Assembly: GCF_002007645.1 (NCBI RefSeq) | Contig: NZ_CP019791.1 | Coordinates: 3,836,593-3,900,592 of the forward strand | Reading direction: 5' to 3' | DNA from: Anaerohalosphaera lusitana | GTDB taxonomy: Bacteria; Planctomycetota; Phycisphaerae; Sedimentisphaerales; Anaerohalosphaeraceae | DNA length: 64,000 bases | Shown: piece by piece, positions 10,213 to 19,350 of the stretch | Position numbering within the stretch: position 1 is the first letter of the stretch | How the letters are laid out: each line of letters begins with the position of its first letter | Position numbers and translations under genes: made by a program | Notes under the pieces: model-generated | Seen by the model: the letters and a program-made list of their open reading frames with translations, nothing else | What the model was told of the DNA's origin: nothing | Database searches by the model: none

Positions 10213-11859
10213 TTAATTTAACAAGCCGAAGAACCGCAAGGTCGACTGGTTGGCAAAGACCACATACAGAAAGACCATCACAAAAAACAGTGCCGCGGCC
10301 AGTATCTTGTAGTTGCCCAAACCGGGCCAGCCTTTGTCTTTGAGGGCGGCCATTGGATTTTCCCATACCAGCTTAATGCTTTTTTCCGTATGCTCATGAG
10401 GCCAGACAATTGACAAAAAGAACATAATTGCCGAACAGATACAGAACAGATAGAAGCCTGCCAGCAAACCCGGCATTGACCAGTCGAAATAGTCGTTCCA
10501 GTCGATGATGAAGACAATCAGTCCGAAAATGAAGCCCGAAGCCATGGTCCATATGGCGGCCCTGTTGGAGGCACGTTTCCAGAATACACCGAATAAAAAG
10601 ACTGTCGTGATCGGAGGGGCAATGTAGGATATCAAGTCGACACAGCCCTTGTAAACACTTTCAAATTGCCCGATATATTTGGACCAGACAATTGCAACGA
10701 CCATGCATACAACTGTCGAGATCTGGCCGACCAGAACCAGTTGTCTGTCGGAAGTTTTGGGTTTCCACTGTTTATAAAGATCATAGCTGATCAGGGTAGC
10801 AATGGAATTCAAGGCACCTGAAACCGTACTCATCAACGCTGCAAGTAATGCCGCTGTCATCAGGCCGGTCACGCCGGCAGGAAGCAGGTTCTGAATGGCC
10901 ATGGAGAAACACTCGTCCGGCTTATCCAAAGGCATGACATCACCGCGATTGGCCAGCGCCAGATAGATCGTACCAGGCAAGAAGAAAATGAATACCGGCA
11001 ATACTTTCAGAAAACCGGCGAACAGCGGGCCGGTGCGGGCGTGGTTGCTGTCTTTGGCCCCGAGAACACGCTGGACGATCGTCTGGTCAGCACACCAGTA
11101 CCATACGCCGATAACCGGGTAGCCCAGAAAGACCGAATACCACGGCAGATTAGCCGGACCGTTCCCGGGACGGAGGATGGTAAGCTTGGCGGGATCTACA
11201 TACTGTACCAGTCCGTCCCATCCGCCAATTTTAACGTATGCAATGATCGTGAGTATTATCGAGCCGGCCAGCAGGATAATAGTCTGCAAAGCACCGGTCA
11301 CCACCACCGCCAACAATCCGCCAACCACCGTGTAGATGCCGGTCAAAACAGCGACCCCGACAATGCTGGCCATAATGGGAATACCGAATAGGGTCTTGAT
11401 CACCAGTGCGCCGGTATACAGCGTAAATCCGATATGTATGAAGACCGCAGAAACAATGCTCAGACCGGCCAGCCAGTTTCGGCAGGTACCGCAATATCGC
11501 CTTTCAAGGAAATCCGGCAATGTCGCAATCTTCGAGTTTAGATAGAACGGCGCAAAGAACAAAGCCAGAACAATAAGCAGGAATGGCGCCATCCATTCGA
11601 AATTCCCATAGGCCAGACCTGTTCTATAGCCCTCGCCGGCAAAGCCAACCATGTGAATGGTAGATATATTGGTCGAAAACAGGGCCAGGCCTATCATAGG
11701 CCATGTCAGTGTCCCCCCTGCCCGGAAGTAGCTATCACTGTCGACGTGGTACTTACGTTTTCTGCCGGCCCAGAGACCTATACCGACGATAAACAGGAAA
11801 TAGACAGCGATTACAATATAATCCGCCCTTGATATCAGAACTTCCGTATTTGCGAGCAT
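10213..11859 (-). CDS. Sodium:solute symporter (SSS/SglT family), probable sugar transporter
   Basis: 548 residues with about 13-14 hydrophobic segments. The N-terminal part has the SSS pattern ADYIVIAVYFLFIVGIGLWA, YFRAGGTLTWPMIGLALFST, then FLERRYCGTCRNWLAG. GVWYWCADQTIVQRVLGAKD is the conserved sugar-SSS motif. The start has GAAGGATC 7 nt upstream. It lies between a methyltransferase-like gene and the mutarotase gene on the same strand. In planctomycete glycan clusters this family replaces TonB/SusCD uptake for monosaccharides. Fucose or a related 6-deoxyhexose is the inferred substrate from the neighbours. Confidence 0.93.
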   Translation of the reverse strand: MLANTEVLISRADYIVIAVYFLFIVGIGLWAGRKRKYHVDSDSYFRAGGTLTWPMIGLALFSTNISTIHMVGFAGEGYRTGLAYGNFEWMAPFLLIVLALFFAPFYLNSKIATLPDFLERRYCGTCRNWLAGLSIVSAVFIHIGFTLYTGALVIKTLFGIPIMASIVGVAVLTGIYTVVGGLLAVVVTGALQTIILLAGSIILTIIAYVKIGGWDGLVQYVDPAKLTILRPGNGPANLPWYSVFLGYPVIGVWYWCADQTIVQRVLGAKDSNHARTGPLFAGFLKVLPVFIFFLPGTIYLALANRGDVMPLDKPDECFSMAIQNLLPAGVTGLMTAALLAALMSTVSGALNSIATLISYDLYKQWKPKTSDRQLVLVGQISTVVCMVVAIVWSKYIGQFESVYKGCVDLISYIAPPITTVFLFGVFWKRASNRAAIWTMASGFIFGLIVFIIDWNDYFDWSMPGLLAGFYLFCICSAIMFFLSIVWPHEHTEKSIKLVWENPMAALKDKGWPGLGNYKILAAALFFVMVFLYVVFANQSTLRFFGLLN

Positions 11860-11924
11860 ATTTTTCGATCCTTCAAAACCTTCATACCTCCCCCAGCTTA
11901 TAAATACAAAATCCTCGACTGTTA

Positions 11925-12968
11925 TCAGTACCGGCCATATTCTACGACTGCATCGAACATTGCAAGAACATTTTCAACGGGTGTTTCTTCAAGAATTGTA
12001 TCATGACTTGCACCTGCGATATATGCGCTGCCGGGCATCATTGTATCAAGAACTTTACGTGTGTCTTCTATGACGCCCTGCGTGTCCTTCTCGATCAGCG
12101 TGTGATGCGAGTCGATGGCTCCGTTAAATACGATCTTGTCGCCGAACTCGGACTTGAGCTTGTGTAGGTCCATGCCTCTGCATGACGTTTGAACCGCGTG
12201 GTAACCGTCAAGACCGGCCTCGATCATGCTGGGGATAAGCTCATATACGCCTCCGCAGCAGTGCAGTTGTGTCTTGAGACCGTAGGAATGGCCAAGGTCA
12301 CACAGCCGGGCGAGATGAGGAGCCATGAACCTGTCAAACATGTCGGGACTCATAAGCGGCCCGGTCTGGGAGCCGAAGTCGTTACCCATGAAGAAAATGT
12401 CTATCGCGTCGGACGCAGCATCAAATGTACGTTTGCTGACCTCAAAATAATAGTCGACAATGTGCTTGAGAATCGCGTCCACCACCTCCGGCTCGGAGTA
12501 CATCTTGATATAAAGATTTTCCATGCCGACCAGATCGATAGCATCGTGCCAGAAAGGTGACCACTCGCCGCCGAGTATAGCGAACTGGCCGTTATAGGCC
12601 TGAGCTGCCTGCTTGATCTTCGAGACATCCATCCATGCAGGATCGGGCCAGGTATAGTCTTCCACATCCTCCAGCGTTGCATCAGCCAACGGATGGCTGA
12701 GAGGCTGGCCGTAACCATAACCTTCACGCTCAATACCGAATGGCGTTCTGCAGATCGCCTTGGGATGCTCAAGAGCAAACTCGGGACCTGCGTATTCAGC
12801 GAAGACTCGTCTGAAGTCATCCTTGAAACGGAGTCTCAGGCCTTCGTCATCGAGGCCTAGTTCCTTCTTTGCCTTTTCCCAGAACTCAACGGAACTGCCG
12901 CACCAGCAGGGAACCCTGTCTGGCAGGTCATGTTCAAAAACGGACAAAACCCGCTCACGTGATGTCAT
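11925..12968 (-). CDS. Uroporphyrinogen decarboxylase-family (UroD-like) methyltransferase candidate
   Basis: 347 residues: TSRERVLSVFEHDLPDRVPC at the N-terminus is typical of UroD/MtaA-like proteins. TQLHCCGGVYELIP carries the His-Cys pair that binds zinc in corrinoid-dependent methyltransferases, followed by FNGAIDSHHTL and the C-terminal GASHDTILEETPVENVLAMF. True HemE is unlikely because the gene is within a glycan cluster with a second diverged paralogue. Members of this group transfer methyl groups from corrinoid proteins or demethylate O-methyl compounds. No corrinoid protein is encoded next to it. The role in this cluster is inferred only. Confidence 0.82.
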   Translation of the reverse strand: MTSRERVLSVFEHDLPDRVPCWCGSSVEFWEKAKKELGLDDEGLRLRFKDDFRRVFAEYAGPEFALEHPKAICRTPFGIEREGYGYGQPLSHPLADATLEDVEDYTWPDPAWMDVSKIKQAAQAYNGQFAILGGEWSPFWHDAIDLVGMENLYIKMYSEPEVVDAILKHIVDYYFEVSKRTFDAASDAIDIFFMGNDFGSQTGPLMSPDMFDRFMAPHLARLCDLGHSYGLKTQLHCCGGVYELIPSMIEAGLDGYHAVQTSCRGMDLHKLKSEFGDKIVFNGAIDSHHTLIEKDTQGVIEDTRKVLDTMMPGSAYIAGASHDTILEETPVENVLAMFDAVVEYGRY

Positions 12969-12987
12969 ACTCTAAACCTTTTAATAA

Positions 12988-14286
12988 TTAATATCTGGAC
13001 ACTTCTTCCATAGCGATCTGTGACCATTCCCATAACCGATGGGGCTCATAGCGCACAGTCGAAATGTCTTTCATTATGAATTCTATATGGCATTTGCCGT
13101 CCGCCTTTTCGAGGACTTCCCTGATATTCTGACGAGCTTGTTTGGGATTCCAATCAGTTTCAGCCAGGATCGCGGGACTGGGCTTCTGGCTTATGACATA
13201 GTCACTGCCGACCTCCGAGATCATCCGCTCGATGTCGCACCAGGGACTGGTCGAGATCTTTCGCAGGTTCGGGATCCTGCGCAGAATATGCATCTTCCTG
13301 TCCAGCGGTTCGCAGCAGCCGTAGTATGTCAGGCCGAAACGTTCGAGCCAACGCATGTCATGTTTGATGGCAAATTCCCATTGCATATCCGGTGAGACTT
13401 CGGAGAATATCTGGGCGTTTGAACAACCCCACATATTGTGCGGCCGCACATGATCGGGATCATAATTGTCGCCGGGCAGTTCACTGCTGTAGCCGTATCC
13501 GCCGGAACCGACACGCGTATTGTTATTGTCAAGTGCAAGGAGGTTCTGCTGCTCGAACTGGTCCAGCTCCACCATCCACGCATCCACCATGCGATCGACC
13601 GCTGCGTGGACCATTTCCGGCCGCATGATCATGTCCATCATCGCTTCCTGGATGCCCCACCAGCGTATCAGATAATCCCAGGGCGTAAACCAGATATGCG
13701 TCTGCCCCTGCTTGTGAACAGGCATGATGCCGTCATAAACCTTGCACATTGCCTGGTAGCTGAATTCGGTCGCCTGCTCATTGTGAGTAATTTTCGGCAG
13801 TTTGATCTTTTCAATATCTTCCGGTTCTTTGATCTGTATGTTGAAATGTCGGGAGACGACGTCGCTGGTCTCGTCGGTTTTGACAACATCGACATCTTCA
13901 ATGATGCCAAAGTCCGTGCTGTGAATTGCGAGTGGACAGACGAGGAAATCGTTGACGATCATGTCCGCAGGCATATGTCTCCACTGATAGATCGTTTTGC
14001 GTAACTGGTCCTCTTGATCTCGTGCCCAGGGGTGTTCGCAACGAAGTGCCAATTCATCATTGACGTTCATCTCATTCCAGCAGATCTCGTTGATCCAAAC
14101 CATCGGTCGCTCGGACTGCAGATCGTTGAGCTTTGTCCAAAGCCGAGCCTTTTCCTTATGCACCGGCAATGATGCTATTTGGGCAACTTCCCCTGCCAGA
14201 CGGCGAAGAATATCGGCATCATTGTCCGTCAGTTTAATTTCAGCCGCAACTGGCGGAGGAGTATGGTGACTGGGATCGTGAAGCAC
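12988..14286 (-). CDS. Diverged UroD/methionine-synthase-like protein
   Basis: 432 residues from a GTG start with GGAAGGG about 8 nt upstream. It is longer than UroD and keeps the general (beta-alpha)8 pattern. Central WFTPWDYLIRWWGIQEAMMD and a Cys pair in YYGCCEPLDRKMHILRRIPN resemble the zinc site of corrinoid/cobalamin-independent methyltransferases, with SPWCDIERMISEVGSDYVIS downstream. Similar 400-450-residue proteins occur in Lentisphaerae and Planctomycetes glycan clusters. It is 19 bp upstream of the shorter UroD-like gene and probably cotranscribed. The function is not established. Confidence 0.72.
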   Translation of the reverse strand: MLHDPSHHTPPPVAAEIKLTDNDADILRRLAGEVAQIASLPVHKEKARLWTKLNDLQSERPMVWINEICWNEMNVNDELALRCEHPWARDQEDQLRKTIYQWRHMPADMIVNDFLVCPLAIHSTDFGIIEDVDVVKTDETSDVVSRHFNIQIKEPEDIEKIKLPKITHNEQATEFSYQAMCKVYDGIMPVHKQGQTHIWFTPWDYLIRWWGIQEAMMDMIMRPEMVHAAVDRMVDAWMVELDQFEQQNLLALDNNNTRVGSGGYGYSSELPGDNYDPDHVRPHNMWGCSNAQIFSEVSPDMQWEFAIKHDMRWLERFGLTYYGCCEPLDRKMHILRRIPNLRKISTSPWCDIERMISEVGSDYVISQKPSPAILAETDWNPKQARQNIREVLEKADGKCHIEFIMKDISTVRYEPHRLWEWSQIAMEEVSRY

Positions 14287-14306
14287 TAAACTACCCTTCC
14301 TATCGT

Positions 14307-16433
14307 TTACTTATCTGAGATTACACCAAATTCACAAATCGCAACACAGTCGTTTGCATCAACTGCATGCTCAGCAACAAATTTTATATAGCGTGCATTG
14401 ACCGGCTTTGCCAGTTTTACCGTCTGCCGGATCGGATTATTTTTGACATTCTCAAACTCACCCGCAGCAATGGGATCGCCCCACTGAACACCATCATTGC
14501 TGAGATGCAGAGTATAGCGATCCACAAGGCCTATGCTGCTGCCGTCGTGACGGGGCATGCAGGTAAAAGCGGCAACTTCGACAGCACGGCCCATATCAAT
14601 AATTACGAAATGAGGCGGTTTGACGCGGTCTGCAGGGCCATGCGTATGCCACATGGTACTGTCATTGCCGTCAATAAGATTTTTGACAGAGGCGTCACCC
14701 TTGTTTGGGAAGCTGCAATCGATGATTTTCCACTCGGACTTTGAGATACCGAACTGCTTGCGGACAATGCCGCTTTCGCTGCCCGTGGCGTTATCGAGAG
14801 CATAGGCACTGACGATACCGCCATTGCCGAGGTCAATCGGGCCGGTGTAAAGCTTGAAATTATCCGAAGCTGGTCGGTCACCGACCGCATAATAAATTGA
14901 CGCATCTTCCGGGCCGGTGATGGAGACCGAACCGCTTAGATCTGATTTCATAACCGGATCAGACATAATAGGCGGGGCATTGTAGATCCCAACATTTGAA
15001 AGCGTCAAGCAAGGTGCATCTGTCTGTAAAGTCAGCCTCGCTCTCGCTGTCTTTACAGTATCGAAACGCAGTATGCGCTTATAGCCAATCGTCGTGCCTT
15101 CGGCAACCTGCTCCCAGTTGCCATCTTTGTCAATTTCAAGTGTAAATTTGTGGACACGCTGTCCAAGGGCTATATGTTCCTGCAGCAGCAAGTTGTTAAA
15201 GGCTATGCGTTTTTCGAAATCAAATATTAAACCGGCATGTTTGACTCCGTCATCGCTCGCCCAATAAGTATTCACGGGGTCACTGTCTACACACTGTTCA
15301 GGCTCGTAAGAGACGTCCTGGCCTCTATGGTTGTTGGCAGTGATGTCTGCCTTAACGGCAAGATTGTAGGCAAATGCCTTATCGAGGTACTGTTTTTGGG
15401 CGAGCATCGCCCGGACATCGCGTTCAGGGATTGTGCCTTCCGGACCAATTGACAAGCCGAGATTGAAGGAGGCGTTGCGACCGATCGTCGTGTAATAAAG
15501 ATCGACAAACTGCCTGAGAGTACGCGGTTTCGAATTGGGATTGTAGTACCACTTTTTCGGATGCAGGATCGTCGTGTCCGCTTCGGCAGGCATCCAGTAC
15601 TTTCCATCCTTCAGCCCGGTTCCAAGCAGTTCCAGGTCGTGTGAGGATGAGTCATCGAATCGGCACCAATTGGTGACAGGAGCCAGGCCTGCCTCGTTTC
15701 CCACCCAGCGACAGGTATCCTCGGTCACACCCGGCAGATAGCCGAAAAATATCGTGTTGGGCTGTCTTTCTTTAATTATCGTGTACAATTTTTCAAATTG
15801 GTAGTATCCCTTGGGGATTGTTCGCTGCTCCCGTGCCCCACCGTAGTAACCGGTTCCGCCATTGGCCCCGTCAAACCAGACCTCGAAGATCGGCCCATAA
15901 TGGGTCAGGACTTCACGCCATTGTTCAAAATAATCCTCAATATATTTTTCACGCCCATATTCAGCATGATTGCGATCCCATGGAGAGATGTACACACCCA
16001 GCTTGAGGCCGTACTTTCGGCATGATTCGGCGAGATCACCCAGGATGTCACCCTTGCCGTCTTTCCAAGAAGTCGCAGCAATGGTATAGTCAGTAGTTTT
16101 CGACGGCCATAGACAGAAGCCGTCGTGGTGTTTTGCTACAAGTATCAGACCTTTCATGCCGGCCTGACTGGCGACGCGTGCCCACTGGTCCGTGTCCAGA
16201 TCAGTCGGCTTGAACACATCAGGAGAGACATCACCGTATCCCCACTCCTGGCCCGTGTAAGTATTCAGGCCATAACAGACAAGGCCGTAATATTCCATTT
16301 CGTGCCAGTCAAGCTGATTGGCTGTTGGAACCGGGCCGTAAGGCTCAGGGGGGGCAACTGAGCTATGCGGCTCAGCCATTAAAACCTGAGCAATACATAC
16401 AGAAAAAATTGCTGCTAAAGTTTTCCTGGTCAT
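14307..16433 (-). CDS. GH29 alpha-L-fucosidase with C-terminal discoidin-like domain
   Basis: ATG at 16433 has GGAG 6 nt upstream. A signal peptide (KTLAAIFSVCIAQVLMA) leads into a GH29 barrel (residues ~35-370): WHEMEYYGLVCYGLNTYTGQ, LVAKHHDGFCLWPS, and FEVWFDGANG, in which Asp near residue 188 is the expected nucleophile. A first beta-sandwich (~370-480) and a C-terminal F5/8 type C/CBM32-like domain (DGNDSTMWHTHGP, HFVIIDMGRAVEVAAFTCMP) follow. The exported enzyme would release alpha-L-fucose from algal or animal glycans. It lies between the methyltransferase-like genes and an esterase. Confidence 0.93.
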   Translation of the reverse strand: MTRKTLAAIFSVCIAQVLMAEPHSSVAPPEPYGPVPTANQLDWHEMEYYGLVCYGLNTYTGQEWGYGDVSPDVFKPTDLDTDQWARVASQAGMKGLILVAKHHDGFCLWPSKTTDYTIAATSWKDGKGDILGDLAESCRKYGLKLGVYISPWDRNHAEYGREKYIEDYFEQWREVLTHYGPIFEVWFDGANGGTGYYGGAREQRTIPKGYYQFEKLYTIIKERQPNTIFFGYLPGVTEDTCRWVGNEAGLAPVTNWCRFDDSSSHDLELLGTGLKDGKYWMPAEADTTILHPKKWYYNPNSKPRTLRQFVDLYYTTIGRNASFNLGLSIGPEGTIPERDVRAMLAQKQYLDKAFAYNLAVKADITANNHRGQDVSYEPEQCVDSDPVNTYWASDDGVKHAGLIFDFEKRIAFNNLLLQEHIALGQRVHKFTLEIDKDGNWEQVAEGTTIGYKRILRFDTVKTARARLTLQTDAPCLTLSNVGIYNAPPIMSDPVMKSDLSGSVSITGPEDASIYYAVGDRPASDNFKLYTGPIDLGNGGIVSAYALDNATGSESGIVRKQFGISKSEWKIIDCSFPNKGDASVKNLIDGNDSTMWHTHGPADRVKPPHFVIIDMGRAVEVAAFTCMPRHDGSSIGLVDRYTLHLSNDGVQWGDPIAAGEFENVKNNPIRQTVKLAKPVNARYIKFVAEHAVDANDCVAICEFGVISDK

Positions 16434-16502
16434 CAAATCACTCCACGTATATCTTTATCTCAAAAATTGTTGGAGCCTCATTAACTGCTAAAATATTCAG
16501 CT

Positions 16503-16528
16503 AGAACGTGCCAAGTGTGAGACGTTCT
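16503..16528 (-). terminator. Hairpin after the esterase gene
   Basis: AGAACGT (16503-16509) and ACGTTCT (16522-16528) form a 7-bp stem just past the stop of the esterase gene. No U-tract follows, so termination is uncertain. Confidence 0.35.
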
Positions 16529-16530
16529 TA

Positions 16531-18267
16531 TCAATCCAGCCAATTATATGCACACGCATCTAAATCAAGCATGTCTACTTTGCCGTCATTATTTAAATCG
16601 CAATCATTACAGCCGTAACTGAAGGCGGACACGCTTTTACAATTGCTGTCGAGCCAGTTTTCAGCCAACAAGCCGAAATCAGACAGATCAACCTTGCCGT
16701 TCGGCTCGAAATCGCAGGGGAAAAATGTTCGAATAATCGAAACTTCCCACCAGCGGGCATGTTCCAGCAATCCGGTGCCATCAAAATGGACCGAATCGGC
16801 AAGCCAGCCCAGATTATGAAAATCATCGGTGTCGGCTCCCTGAAATACAAGCGGATCGCCGGTAATCACCGACTCCTGGCCGGCACGAACCTCTGCTTCC
16901 TGAGCTGATGTAGAGTAAGGATGATAAGACGCCAGAGCAACTCCCCAGGGCACATCCCAACCGGCATCGACACGTGTTTGGGCGATGATTGAATTGAGAC
17001 GGCTCGCATAGACCGATGCGGATGTACCTGCAATACTGTCAGATTCACCCTGGTGCCAGAGGATCGCCCGCATGCCGTTTTCACCCATATCCTCGATGGC
17101 CGATCGAATCCGAGTATAGTAAGGTGTACCGGGCACCCATTGACCCACGCGGGTTGCACCGATGCCGGTTGTGACAAAACCAATCGGCACATCAAATCTT
17201 GCGACCAGGATATCACCCAACCTCGACCAGGGCGAACCATTGTTTCCATTGGCTATCGGCTGGGGATCATAGGCATGGCGCCAACTGCTGCCGGTCCAGG
17301 CCGAAACCGTGTCATGGGTGGGCGTCATTTTAGGCTGGCCGAAGTTGGCCGAATTCGACTGGCCGGAGATGATAAAAACTTCGCCAACTCCCACACGGTC
17401 AACGGCAGCCGTCGGTCCCGGTGTTTCGCCGTCGAACGTCCTTATTTCTATGGAATACCAGCCGCCTGCAGCAACAGATAAAGTACCTGAAAAACTGCCT
17501 CCGATTGGCGATTCATCGATAATCTGCCAATCCGAAGGAGAACCACTGAAACCGTCCATCACAACTGCCCGAGCCTCGATAAGCGTAAGTGGATCAGCAT
17601 AAGTGCCCTGCACCGGTACCATAGCAATATCATGATCGTTACGCTGGAAGACCGCACGTGTTTTGGGCTGGGACAATGACAGGTCCGGTTGCTGTATGCC
17701 ATCTGCATCAAATTTAAAATTAGGCCCGAAATAGCAATCATCAATATCACGGGCGATTTCAAAAGTCGCGGCATCGGCAGTATCAGGCATTGCCGGATTT
17801 TCCAGCCCAGTTGCTCTTCCTTCGATCCAGTTAATATTTTCATCCCAGGCGGCAATTCCTGATCCATACATAAATTCGTGGGCTCCCACTTCAACTGCTG
17901 CCATGTACGTTGTACCCGCGCGCAAAATCACCGGATCGATCGCTGCAAAATGCGTATTGATCCCGCCTGTTGCTTCGCCGGTGCTGGACGCGGAGATCAC
18001 GGTGCCGGCAAGCTTTTCACCGGTATCCCAGTTGAACAGGCAAGCTGAGGCATCGGCTGCCATGCCGTCACCGTCAACGTCAAACTTCCCCAGTTCAGTA
18101 ACTGTGGTTTCGGAATCAACGGTGAAAGTGTAACCGAGGCTAAATTCATAAGTATGGCCTGGAACAGTGGCGTTTGCCGGATTGATCTCAACAGCCACAT
18201 TGGCCTGAACAATCCCTGCGAAGATAAGCAGAAGGGCTATTATTAACACTATGTTTCTAATATGCAT
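16531..18267 (-). CDS. Secreted SASA-family (sialate O-acetylesterase-like) esterase with dockerin
   Basis: 578 residues with a signal peptide (IVLIIALLLIFAGIVQA). An N-terminal beta-sandwich is followed by an SGNH-type esterase: GEVFIISGQSNSANFGQ carries the catalytic Ser, AILWHQGESD the Glu/Asp block, and DSVHFDG the His. This matches SASA/DUF303 and CE6-like carbohydrate esterases. The C-terminus has two EF-hand dockerin-type repeats (NGKVDLSDFGLLAENWL and NNDGKVDMLDLDACAYNWL). It should remove acetyl groups from acetylated polysaccharide before the fucosidases and sulfatase act. The substrate is inferred from the neighbours. Confidence 0.88.
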   Translation of the reverse strand: MHIRNIVLIIALLLIFAGIVQANVAVEINPANATVPGHTYEFSLGYTFTVDSETTVTELGKFDVDGDGMAADASACLFNWDTGEKLAGTVISASSTGEATGGINTHFAAIDPVILRAGTTYMAAVEVGAHEFMYGSGIAAWDENINWIEGRATGLENPAMPDTADAATFEIARDIDDCYFGPNFKFDADGIQQPDLSLSQPKTRAVFQRNDHDIAMVPVQGTYADPLTLIEARAVVMDGFSGSPSDWQIIDESPIGGSFSGTLSVAAGGWYSIEIRTFDGETPGPTAAVDRVGVGEVFIISGQSNSANFGQPKMTPTHDTVSAWTGSSWRHAYDPQPIANGNNGSPWSRLGDILVARFDVPIGFVTTGIGATRVGQWVPGTPYYTRIRSAIEDMGENGMRAILWHQGESDSIAGTSASVYASRLNSIIAQTRVDAGWDVPWGVALASYHPYSTSAQEAEVRAGQESVITGDPLVFQGADTDDFHNLGWLADSVHFDGTGLLEHARWWEVSIIRTFFPCDFEPNGKVDLSDFGLLAENWLDSNCKSVSAFSYGCNDCDLNNDGKVDMLDLDACAYNWLD

Positions 18268-18343
18268 TCTTCGAATTATAAGCCCTTAGACGGATAACTC
18301 AAGTACCATCATCAGGGCACAAATGCCAAATCGTAAAATTTGA

Positions 18344-19144
18344 CTACCTGGTTCCACCTGCATGTTTTCGAGCCCACTCGAGGTCAACGCCTTCTTCGTC
18401 CTCATGCAACCTTGTGCTGTGCTTCTGTGTCTCGGACATTTCAAATGTGCTCTCCTCGACCCATTTATGGCTTTCTGCATGCCCGTCAGCAAAACCAAAG
18501 CAACCGTATGAACCATGCCTGACAGAGAGAGGATCTCTCCACATTCTTTCATCGGTATTGGGCAAAATACGCCAGCTGCCCAGATTCATCCCCCTCCAAT
18601 CCGTGGTTTCTACGAATACGTATTTTGAGGACGGATTCCTGATCTGCGTAAATCTGCTGACAATGTCTTCTGTGTCAGCGAGGGGCCCATAGGATTGACC
18701 ATTCATATTCGTTTGAATTTGATAGCTTCGCCATGCCTGCTGTGAGGGGTCCTTGTCTCTTTTGTCACTTGGACAATGGAACGAACCGAGATTTTTGGAA
18801 TACTCCCAGAGAGTTCCCTGCTCTATGCCATTCTGCTTGTACTCAACACTGACATCTGTATAGTCCCAATCATCCCGGTAAATTTTGTTGCCATCATTAT
18901 CCTCGGGCAAACTTACCCAGTCTCCATCAGCTCCATTTACAGTACTGGCGCCTACAAGCTTGCCGCCATTTTCCGACTGGTAGGTGAACCACGCCATAGA
19001 GAGATTTTTAAGATTTGCAGAGCAGTAGATCCTCCTGGCTCTTTCCTTTGCAATCCCCAAAGCGGGCATCATAATGGCTAACAGCAGGGCAATTATGGAA
19101 ATGACCACCAGCAACTCGATAAGTGTGAAACCAGACTTCTTCAT
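18344..19144 (-). CDS. Type II secretion pseudopilin-like protein (H-X9-DG type)
   Basis: 266 residues, AAGGAG 7 nt before the ATG. MKKSGFTLIELLVVISIIAL is a class III prepilin signal cut before Phe and methylated there. The globular part holds CSANLKNLSMAWFTYQSENG and a C-terminal His/Asp-Gly block (HGSYGCFGFADGHAESHKW). Planctomycetes carry many such genes scattered among glycan clusters; the true role is unknown. It may be an alternative pseudopilin or surface fibre subunit for export of neighbouring enzymes. Confidence 0.9.
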   Translation of the reverse strand: MKKSGFTLIELLVVISIIALLLAIMMPALGIAKERARRIYCSANLKNLSMAWFTYQSENGGKLVGASTVNGADGDWVSLPEDNDGNKIYRDDWDYTDVSVEYKQNGIEQGTLWEYSKNLGSFHCPSDKRDKDPSQQAWRSYQIQTNMNGQSYGPLADTEDIVSRFTQIRNPSSKYVFVETTDWRGMNLGSWRILPNTDERMWRDPLSVRHGSYGCFGFADGHAESHKWVEESTFEMSETQKHSTRLHEDEEGVDLEWARKHAGGTR

Positions 19145-19350
19145 GACAGAAACTCCTTCTCAAAACCTTTGCGCGGCAATGTAAAATTACTCGTCAGCAA
19201 AATATACTTTTGCCAGACTATTATTAGGATAGCATCAACTCAGGGTACCATAAATAGCATATTGCATAATTCTCTTTCGATTTTGCGCAAAGACAGGCAT
19301 CAAATCTCAGAGAGAAACCCTATGTATCCCAACTTAAACAAAGTAGCTGC

